Origin: AG1 sp035559775
GTDB taxonomy: Archaea > Thermoproteota > Thermoprotei_A > Sulfolobales > AG1
Length of the DNA: 28,183 nucleotides
Assembly (NCBI GenBank): GCA_035559775.1
Contig: DATMAU010000053.1
Location: forward strand, 1-28,183
Reading direction: 5' to 3'
The notes beneath the pieces were generated by a model, which had not been told where the DNA came from, did not search any database, and worked only from the letters and a program-made list of their open reading frames with translations. The position numbers and the translations under genes were made by a program. Positions 22,545-28,183 of the stretch are shown piece by piece; within the stretch, counting starts at the first letter, position 1; each line of letters opens with the position of its first letter.

Positions 22545-23567
22545 ATGGGTAAGAGGGTGTATTTTTTACTCTCAATATTGATAGCAGCCCTCCTAGTATC
22601 GTTCCTAGCATCTATACTATATGGACCGGTTAGGATAGATTTCATAAAGATCTTGAGGGATATGTTTGGGGAGAGCGTTCTAACCGATACAGAGAGGGCT
22701 ATAATATATGGCACAAGAATGCCGATAGCTATTGCAGCCCTAGCTTCAGGCTCCTTATTAGGGATCTCAGGCTTCCTATACCAGATCCTGCTGAGAAACC
22801 CAATGGGGGATCCATATGTTATGGGCGTGGCATCTATATCATACACATCCTTAGTAGCTGTCGCTTTCCTAGCTGTGTCTCTTGGCTTATTTTTCACATA
22901 TATGTCTTTTATAGCACCTTTAGTAGTGCTTATTGTGGCACTTATATATACTGGGGTGCTGAGCCTTCTCTCATACAGGCTCTCCGTACTCCAGATCCTT
23001 CTGGTCGGCATATCCCTAAGCTTTGCATTCTCTGGCGTCTCGATCCTTCTTCTCTCAATGCTCCCATCAGAGGTTGCTGGATACCTAGCTGTAGCCCTTA
23101 TGGGGAGTTTTGAGGGTGTTGGTCAACAGGGTTCTGTGATCCTCATAGTATCGCTTGTAATAGCCATGGCATCATCTCTCCTCATCTCCATAAAGCATCT
23201 AGACCCCCTCCTCCTCGGTGAGGACTATGCAAGATCCCTCGGGATAAACACAGGTCTTGTAAGGCTTTTCATAGGCCTTATAGCAGGCTCCTCCACAGCT
23301 ATAACAGTAACCTATGTAGGTGTTATCGGCTTCATAGGGTTTGCCTCACCCCATATAGCTAGGATGCTTGTTAAGAGTGGTAAGAGCTCTGTCATACTAC
23401 CATTCGCATGTATTATTGGGGGGCTTCTAGCGATTCTCACAAACCTGTTCATAAGGGTCGTTTTCCAAGGCTCCTCAGTACCCGTGACAGCTATAACGAG
23501 TCTTTTTGGAGCACCCCTCTTGATATATATGGTCTCTAGGATGAGGGGAGAATATGCATGGGCATAA
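22545..23567 (+). CDS. FecCD/BtuC-family ABC transporter permease
   Basis: A 340-residue polytopic permease with about ten membrane helices. The family motifs are present: YGTRMPIAIAALASGSLLGISGFLYQILLRNPMGDPYVMGVAS near 50-92 (R-P-R-x-x-A-x-x-x-G-x-x-L-x-x-x-G-x-x-x-Q-x-x-x-x-N-P-L-A-x-P-x-x-L-G type), GEDYARSLGIN for the coupling helix, and VGVIGFIGFASPHIARML. It pairs with the binding protein upstream (9-base gap) and the ATPase downstream (14-base overlap). Substrate probably an iron chelate or corrinoid. Confidence 0.94.
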   Translation: MGKRVYFLLSILIAALLVSFLASILYGPVRIDFIKILRDMFGESVLTDTERAIIYGTRMPIAIAALASGSLLGISGFLYQILLRNPMGDPYVMGVASISYTSLVAVAFLAVSLGLFFTYMSFIAPLVVLIVALIYTGVLSLLSYRLSVLQILLVGISLSFAFSGVSILLLSMLPSEVAGYLAVALMGSFEGVGQQGSVILIVSLVIAMASSLLISIKHLDPLLLGEDYARSLGINTGLVRLFIGLIAGSSTAITVTYVGVIGFIGFASPHIARMLVKSGKSSVILPFACIIGGLLAILTNLFIRVVFQGSSVPVTAITSLFGAPLLIYMVSRMRGEYAWA

Positions 23568-24660
23568 GGGAGATAATGATCTAGACCCGTGTGTTGACAT
23601 AGTATCATGTGTAGCCGGGTATAGGGGAAAACCTGTTGTTAACGCTTCAACCAGGATTTGTAAAGGGTTGACATGTATACTTGGTCCTAACGGGTCTGGA
23701 AAAACCACTCTCTTAAAAACCATAGCAGGTCTTCTAGACCCTATAGAGGGTGCTGTGCTTATAGACGGGCTTAATATGAGCCTTATCAATGTGGGGGAAA
23801 GGGCGAAGATCGTTGGGATCCATTTATCACAGATCCCCACATTACCCCTCTTTAAGGTTAGGGATGTTGTTCTCCTGGGCAGGACGCCCAGGGCAGGGTT
23901 GTTCTTCACAGAGGAAGATATGGTATATGCTGAGGAGGCTATTAAGAGAACAGGGATCGAGGATCTCTCAGAGGCTTATTTCAACCAGCTTAGCGATGGG
24001 CAGAAAAGGAGGGTAATGATAGCAATGGCTCTCTCAAGGAAACCAAGGGTTCTATTACTCGATGAACCTACAAGTTTCCTAGATCCTTTTAACAGGCACA
24101 AAATATTCGAGATCTTGAAGGACGTGTCTAGAGAAATCCCAGTTATACTTTCAACACACGATATAGACCTTGCTGCTATCTTCTGTGACATGATATATTA
24201 CATAGAGAGAGGTATTTTGAGAAAGATGGAGAGTCTCCAAGAGCTCGGAAAGATCTATGGAGAGGGAGAAACAATCCTAGACCCATTTACGCTGAAGCTG
24301 GAGCCTGTGATACCGAAAAACTATAGATCGATCCATATATTAGGAGGTTGTGGGAGCGGAACTATATATCTGAGAAAAACAGGATCTAGGTATTCAGTAA
24401 CCACAGGTCCTCTTTATCCAAATGATCTCGACGCTATAGTGCTTAGAAAGCTTGGTGCAGTGGTTATAACCACAGCCGATGAGGATCCTCTTAGGAGTGC
24501 TATTGAGCATATCAAGCGGGCAGAGCTTCTAGTAGTGATCGATACTCCAGATTACTGTAAACCACCAGAAGCCCGCCTACTAGTTAAAGAAGCTAGCGAT
24601 ATGGGTAAAAAGCTAATCCGCGTGGATCCTGCAAGCCTCGGTATAGCCGATCTCCTATAG
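23554..24660 (+). CDS. FecE/BtuD-type ABC ATPase with C-terminal extra domain
   Basis: A 368-residue protein. Residues about 15-225 form the ABC ATPase: Walker A GPNGSGKTT at about 44-52, signature QLSDGQKRRVMIAMAL (Asp instead of the second Gly, common in this family), Walker B VLLLDEPTSFLD and switch His in LSTHDIDLA. From about 255 there is a separate alpha/beta domain: SIHILGGCGSGTIYLRKT, then GPLYPNDLDAIVLRKLGAVVITTADEDP and AELLVVIDTP. I recall a similar tail, with a GGGGSA-like first loop and a G-L-N-x-x-D-x-D motif, on other archaeal iron/cobalamin ABC ATPases; its role is unknown. ATG 23554 lies inside the permease end. Confidence 0.92.
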   Translation: MHGHKGDNDLDPCVDIVSCVAGYRGKPVVNASTRICKGLTCILGPNGSGKTTLLKTIAGLLDPIEGAVLIDGLNMSLINVGERAKIVGIHLSQIPTLPLFKVRDVVLLGRTPRAGLFFTEEDMVYAEEAIKRTGIEDLSEAYFNQLSDGQKRRVMIAMALSRKPRVLLLDEPTSFLDPFNRHKIFEILKDVSREIPVILSTHDIDLAAIFCDMIYYIERGILRKMESLQELGKIYGEGETILDPFTLKLEPVIPKNYRSIHILGGCGSGTIYLRKTGSRYSVTTGPLYPNDLDAIVLRKLGAVVITTADEDPLRSAIEHIKRAELLVVIDTPDYCKPPEARLLVKEASDMGKKLIRVDPASLGIADLL

Positions 24661-24865
24661 ATCTTCAGAGAGCGACGGGTTTCTCCTTTCTGTTCTGCAA
24701 AGATCTGAGAGATCTATCAGCAGGCGAGATTTTAATAAATATAGAGGCATAGATATAGCTAAACAAGGCTCGGCAGAAAACCTCTAAAGGATCTTACACA
24801 TATATTCTAGATGCGTGTTGCAAGTTGGTGTTTTAATTCTATGCCGTGGTTAGATATATGGAGTT
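24661..24865. other. Intergenic, terminator-like and promoter-like sequence
   Basis: Pyrimidine-rich TTTCTCCTTTCTGTTCTG follows the ABC operon and may end its transcripts. TTTTAATTC at 24831-24839 is placed about 30 bp before the GTG of the archaemetzincin gene. Nothing else was seen. Confidence 0.4.
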
Positions 24866-25411
24866 GTGGAGCTGTTGTTCAACAGCAGAGCAGGTAAAGT
24901 CCTGGTCATATGTTTTCCCTACTGTTCCTCTGAGGAGAAAGAAGCTATCGAGAGATATATAGCCTCTAGACTCGGTTTTGGAGTGGGTTTTATAGACCAT
25001 GGCTTCCACCTGCCTCAAGAGCTATATGATAGCTGGAGAGGGCAGTATAGATCCGAGGACGTCTTGGACTATCTCTCGACTCTAAGGGTAGGGTTGCTAA
25101 CCATAGCTATTATAAAGGAGGACGCGTATGTCTACGGCTATAACTATGTCTTTGGACATGCTGATCCCAAGAGAGGGGTTTGTGCTGTATATACTAAGAG
25201 AATCTCTGGACAGGGGGGTGGTGAGTATATTCTAAGGCTGGTTAAGGAAACACTACACGAGCTGGGCCACTTATTGGGGTTGGATCATTGTAGCAATAAA
25301 GAATGTGTAATGAGCTTCAGTAGAAACCTAGCCGAGGTTGATAGAAAGAAACCCCTCTACTGTCCATCATGCTTAACAAAGCTTAGCAAGAACATTGCTA
25401 GGTTTAGATAA
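24866..25411 (+). CDS. amzA: Archaemetzincin (zinc metalloprotease)
   Basis: A 181-residue minimal metzincin. The active site is HELGHLLGLDHC at 131-142 (three zinc-binding His and Glu132), followed by Cys147, the Met-turn Met149 (ECVMSF) and the C-terminal pair CPSC at 166-169, which with Cys142 and Cys147 forms the extra zinc site typical of archaemetzincins. Length matches the archaeal family (about 180). Physiological substrates are unknown, and activity of archaeal members is weak or absent in vitro. GTG 24866 is the only start in frame before the conserved region; the TATA-like box at 24831-24839 fits a leaderless message. The gene of unknown function that follows may be linked. Confidence 0.93.
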   Translation: MELLFNSRAGKVLVICFPYCSSEEKEAIERYIASRLGFGVGFIDHGFHLPQELYDSWRGQYRSEDVLDYLSTLRVGLLTIAIIKEDAYVYGYNYVFGHADPKRGVCAVYTKRISGQGGGEYILRLVKETLHELGHLLGLDHCSNKECVMSFSRNLAEVDRKKPLYCPSCLTKLSKNIARFR

Positions 25412-25488
25412 CAGGATTAGATGTTAGGAAGGTTTTCCCTAGCCTAATTTATGCTGCTCGTCGGAAACGATCTATGGGGTATGGTGGG

Positions 25489-26280
25489 ATGAAAATATAT
25501 AGAGGGTCGCTGGTAATAGAACCCTCGATGATCAGATTCCTTGATGATCAAGAAGTAAGCAGGCTATTAGAGCACCTCGTGAAGATCTCTCTAGGAGATC
25601 TCTATAGAGTCTTCGTAGCGGTTTCTCCTTTTAATGCAAATATAACCTATAGGGGTTCAAGGGTATATAGAGTATCTATATCCTATGGGGCCTTCATAGT
25701 ATCCCTCTCTCAGCATAATACAAGCCCGAGGGATCTGGAGGAGGTGTTTAGCACTATATGTGGTGGGGAAAAGCATGCTAGTAGGCTGTGTTGGTATCTT
25801 AGTGAGGATGTATGGGTTGATGTGAGGATCCTGGTTCCAAAGATCTCTCTGAATCCGCTTGACCAATGCTCAAGAGAGTATGAAGAGCCTCTCACCAGGT
25901 TAGGCTTAAGCATAGCTGGGGATGCAAGATCCAGGATTCTCTGCCTAGCCCGCGGGGACAGAGTAACAATAAAAGATCCGAGTGTGAGTTACCTAGTAAT
26001 CCCCATGGGTATGGATGGCAGTTACAAAGATTACCTAGTAGATCATGTTGGCGGGTATAGACACCCTATAGCAGCCCTACTTATGGGGAGGAGGGTTAAG
26101 TGCAGCGATCAGGAAGATCTAGAGCTCCCCAAGGACAGCGAGATCATTGTTAGAAGTTCTGACGGTAATGCTCTCCTCTATAATATATATGATATAGCCT
26201 ATGTGTTTGGGTGCAAACCATGGCCAGAGGATCTCTTGTTCAAAATACCAGCCATATATGCATCCACAATAACCGAGTAA
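25489..26280 (+). CDS. Unrecognised protein, about 263 aa
   Basis: I do not recognise the family. It is soluble, mixed alpha/beta, without signal peptide or membrane helix. The N-terminal half contains a strand-rich segment (LYRVFVAVSPFNANITYRGSRVYRVSISYGAFIVSLSQHN), the middle has a few Cys (in FSTICGGEKHASRLCWYL and NPLDQCS), and the C-terminal half reads LVIPMGMDGSYKDYLVDHVGGYRHPIAALLMGRRVKC, resembling a nucleotide or SAM-binding enzyme only in general shape. Starts ATG 25474 or ATG 25489; the second has GGTGGG just before it. A 77-bp gap separates it from the archaemetzincin. Confidence 0.7.
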   Translation: MKIYRGSLVIEPSMIRFLDDQEVSRLLEHLVKISLGDLYRVFVAVSPFNANITYRGSRVYRVSISYGAFIVSLSQHNTSPRDLEEVFSTICGGEKHASRLCWYLSEDVWVDVRILVPKISLNPLDQCSREYEEPLTRLGLSIAGDARSRILCLARGDRVTIKDPSVSYLVIPMGMDGSYKDYLVDHVGGYRHPIAALLMGRRVKCSDQEDLELPKDSEIIVRSSDGNALLYNIYDIAYVFGCKPWPEDLLFKIPAIYASTITE

Positions 26281-26428
26281 TAATGTTTAACAATCCTACC
26301 AGCTCTTTACACACCACGAATAACACGTGTTGCCGGCTGTAAATAATAACACTATATAGCACAAGGCTCTATCGATTCTCACCATATGCTTAAGCTATCC
26401 TAGGTAGGGTTTTTCTGCAATACAATGT

Positions 26429-26588
26429 TCATTGAAAACTCACAAGGGCTTGAAGAGACTTCATATCCCTACCATAGAGATTAACTAGGATCTGGTTGAG
26501 CTGTCCTCTTAACAACCCAACAGCCCCGTCCTTGGCTTCATCAACCCCTAGGCTCTTTCCACTGGATCCTTATCCTTAGCCTCACCAT
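26429..26588 (-). pseudogene. Possible small gene broken by one frameshift
   Basis: From ATG 26588 the frame reads MVRLRIRIQWKEPRG and stops. Moving by one base at the GGGG run near 26543-26547 continues as DEAKDGAVGLLRGQLN, then QILVNLYGRDMKSLQALVSF and a stop at 26429. The joined product would be about 53 residues with sensible composition (charged N-terminus, amphipathic helices). I do not recognise the family. It could be a decayed small gene or a coincidence. Confidence 0.35.
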
Positions 26589-26625
26589 TCTAGGGCGACC
26601 CTCTACTGACTACTCCTTTTCATAG

Positions 26626-26672
26626 AATGTCCTAGCTCGCTGCTGTGAGAAGGCTTTATAATGTCCTAGCTC
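26626..26672 (+). repeat. 13-bp direct repeat
   Basis: AATGTCCTAGCTC occurs at 26626-26638 and again at 26660-26672, 34 bp apart, on either side of a TATA-like TTTATAATG. Confidence 0.8.
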
Positions 26673-26819
26673 TGTCTGATTTTTATGGTATCATCGAGGC
26701 TGATCTCCTATAATAGCAAAGGATCTATTATATCTCAGAAGCCTCGGAAAACGATCTGTAAAAGCCATGGACATGGGCCTAAGGATATAAGCCCCAGAAG
26801 GATTCATCTTCTGGTAAGT

Positions 26820-26928
26820 GGCCGCGGTAGCTCAGCCTGGGAGAGCGCGGGACTGTGGGCTCCTAATAATAGAAGCCGGCCGGGGGGTAGATATCCCGAG
26901 GTCCCGGGTTCAAATCCCGGCCGCGGCC
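26820..26928 (+). tRNA. tRNA-His (anticodon GTG) with intron and encoded G-1
   Basis: Acceptor stem GCCGCGG (26821-26827) pairs with CCGCGGC (26921-26927). D arm GCTC...GAGC; anticodon stem CGGGA (26848-26852) with TCCCG (26894-26898); anticodon GTG at 26855-26857; T arm CCGGG-TTCAAAT-CCCGG. The discriminator is C73 (26928) and the base before the acceptor is G (26820), the G-1:C73 pair that identifies tRNA-His. A 34-nt intron, about 26859-26892, lies after position 37, the standard archaeal place, giving the loop CTGTGGA after splicing. CCA is not encoded. The exact splice points are inferred from the spliced stem-loop, not proven. Confidence 0.95.
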
Positions 26929-26970
26929 CTTTCTTCAAGAATTGATTGAGATCTTCGGATAATCCTTCAG

Positions 26971-26980
26971 AATATATTTA
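26971..26980 (+). promoter_or_regulatory. TATA box of apgM
   Basis: AATATATTTA, centred about 35 bp before ATG 27011 and 12 bp before ATG 26987; the first fits better. Confidence 0.5.
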
Positions 26981-27010
26981 GAGGTTATGCTAATACGCTT
27001 GGGGCAGGCT

Positions 27011-28183
27011 ATGGGGAAACAGATCCTCATAGTGGGTTTCGACGGCATAGGGGATCGTCCTTCTAAAGAGCTTAACGGCATGACACCGCTTGAGGCTGCA
27101 TCTAAACCCACTATTGATTGGCTCGCCTCTAGAGGAGCTCAGGGCATAATGGATCCTATAGCCCCTGGGGTTATCCCAGGATCTGATACAGCTCATCTAG
27201 CAATCTTTGGGCTAGATCCGTTCAAGGTGTATCCAGGGAGGGGTCCTTTTGAGGCTATAGGTGCTGGGGCTGTTCTGGAGCCTGGGGATATCGCGTTAAG
27301 GGGTAACTTTGCATCTGTTGATAGTAATCTTGTTGTGATCGATAGAAGGGCTGGGAGATCAGAGTATGGTTTGGACGAGCTAGTTAGATTCCTGAGTAAA
27401 AACATAGTAGAGATCGATGGTGTCGAGGTTAGATTCTATAGGGCTACCGAGCATAGGGTTGCTATAGTGTTAAGGGGGCGCGGGCTTTCTGATAAAGTGA
27501 GTGATACGGATCCTCATGTTGAGGGGCAGAGGATCTCTGTCTCAAGACCTCTAAACGATAGCGAGGAGGCTAGGAGAACTGCGGAGCTTATCAATAAACT
27601 ATCTATGGAGATCCACAATATGCTTAAGGACCACAGGATCAATAGGGAGAGGGTTGAAAAAGGACTACCCCCAGCTAATGTTATTCTCATGAGAGGAGCT
27701 GGGAGGATGCCGCATCTTAAGAAGATCTGGGAGCTAGATAGGATTGAGATAAAAAAAGCCGCAGCTATAAGTGCTACAGCGCTTATCAAGGGTGTTACAA
27801 AGATCCTTGGGTTTGAGGTTATCCATCCCCCGGGCGCTACTGGAGGTCTTAACACCGACGTGGCCTCTAAGGTGAGGGCTGCGAGGGATATGCTTGACAA
27901 GGGATACGATCTTGTCTATCTCCATTTCAAAGGGACTGATAGTGCTAGTCATGATAGGAAGCCGAGAGAGAAGAAGAAGTTTATAGAGAGGTGTGATGAG
28001 GCTCTCTCGCAATTGATCCTAGAGTTTGCTGATAACATAGTTATAGCCATTACAGGGGATCATACGACCTCTAGCGATCTTGGCCAGCATACGAGTGATC
28101 CTGTCCCGCTCCTTATATATTCCAAGGAAGTGTTCTACGATGCTCTCGGTAGATTTTCGGAGAGGAGTGCTAGGGTGGGGGTT
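27011..28183 (+). CDS. apgM: 2,3-bisphosphoglycerate-independent phosphoglycerate mutase, archaeal type (3' end cut)
   Basis: Interconverts 3- and 2-phosphoglycerate in glycolysis; alkaline phosphatase superfamily. The visible 391 residues (about 410 usual) begin MGKQILIVGFDGIGDRP with metal ligand Asp11; the catalytic Ser58 is in VIPGSDTAHLAIFG; the later metal cluster shows HFKGTDSASHDRKPREKKKF and ITGDHTTSSDLGQHTSDPVPLLIYS. The frame is open to the window end, so the last residues are missing. An alternative ATG at 26987 would add 8 residues, but the TATA box and the family N-terminus favour 27011. It acts directly after GAPN, which makes 3-phosphoglycerate in this organism. Confidence 0.95.
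   Translation, partial: MGKQILIVGFDGIGDRPSKELNGMTPLEAASKPTIDWLASRGAQGIMDPIAPGVIPGSDTAHLAIFGLDPFKVYPGRGPFEAIGAGAVLEPGDIALRGNFASVDSNLVVIDRRAGRSEYGLDELVRFLSKNIVEIDGVEVRFYRATEHRVAIVLRGRGLSDKVSDTDPHVEGQRISVSRPLNDSEEARRTAELINKLSMEIHNMLKDHRINRERVEKGLPPANVILMRGAGRMPHLKKIWELDRIEIKKAAAISATALIKGVTKILGFEVIHPPGATGGLNTDVASKVRAARDMLDKGYDLVYLHFKGTDSASHDRKPREKKKFIERCDEALSQLILEFADNIVIAITGDHTTSSDLGQHTSDPVPLLIYSKEVFYDALGRFSERSARVGV

Larger units (their letters stand above)
26281..26819. other. Gene-poor stretch before tRNA-His
   Basis: About 540 bp. No intact gene; it holds a possible frameshifted small gene on the minus strand (26429-26588), a 13-bp direct repeat, and TATA-like boxes (for example TTTATAATG at 26655-26663). 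Confidence 0.5.

Noticed and set aside
22532..23011. Minus-strand frame of 159 residues
   Set aside because: Shadow of the FecCD permease; Ile/Thr/Arg-rich without any motif.
26685..26945. Plus-strand frame of 86 residues
   Set aside because: It reads straight through the intron-containing tRNA-His.
1..28183. CRISPR array, prophage or complete insertion sequence
   Set aside because: No regularly spaced repeats, no transposase or integrase and no structural phage gene seen; the only longer dispersed repeat is the 43-bp pair.

Overview
The window looks like a chromosomal segment of a hyperthermophilic crenarchaeon (Thermoprotei, probably a Desulfurococcales-like lineage; genus not determined). 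The reasons are a thermosome, ribosomal protein S17e, Sec61-beta, an AK6-type kinase, a KEOPS Cgi121-like subunit, archaeal GluRS, archaeal DnaG, non-phosphorylating GAPN, archaeal-type phosphoglycerate mutase and an archaemetzincin. AGA/AGG/ATA codons dominate, GTG and TTG starts are frequent, TATA boxes sit about 26 bp before start codons (leaderless genes), and a tRNA-His carries an intron and an encoded G-1.

Layout. 1-3850: thermosome (minus, cut by the left edge) diverges from a plus-strand run of S17e, a MoaD/ThiS-like ubiquitin-fold protein, a Cgi121-like KEOPS subunit, Sec61-beta, an unrecognised gene, an AK6-like kinase and a one-domain O6-alkylguanine-DNA alkyltransferase. 3852-5694 is gene-poor: a GC-rich, highly foldable segment at about 4100-4330 (best candidate for an undescribed structured RNA), a YdjM-like membrane protein, and the first copy of a 43-bp dispersed repeat. 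5704-13361: a winged-helix-like protein, rpiA, dnaG, a small-multidrug-export-type membrane protein, the second 43-bp repeat copy (opposite orientation), serS, a DUF981-like membrane protein and gapN. 13522-16797: overlapping GGPP synthase, DUF2118-like protein and gltX. 16897-17856: a zinc MDR dehydrogenase.

17949-24660 is a metal-uptake island. A minus-strand operon (TroA/ZnuA-type binding protein, ATPase, permease, DtxR-family repressor) and a plus-strand operon (FecB/BtuF-type binding protein, FecCD permease, ATPase with a C-terminal extra domain) diverge from one 100-bp promoter region. That region holds two perfect DtxR-type palindromes, so the repressor probably controls both transporters and itself.

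24866-28183: an archaemetzincin, an unrecognised 263-268 aa protein, a gene-poor stretch with a possible frameshifted small gene and a 13-bp direct repeat, an intron-containing tRNA-His, and apgM (cut by the right edge). rpiA, gapN and apgM belong to central carbon metabolism; dnaG, ogt, the synthetases and the KEOPS and Sec components are informational housekeeping genes. No CRISPR array, complete insertion sequence or prophage was seen.
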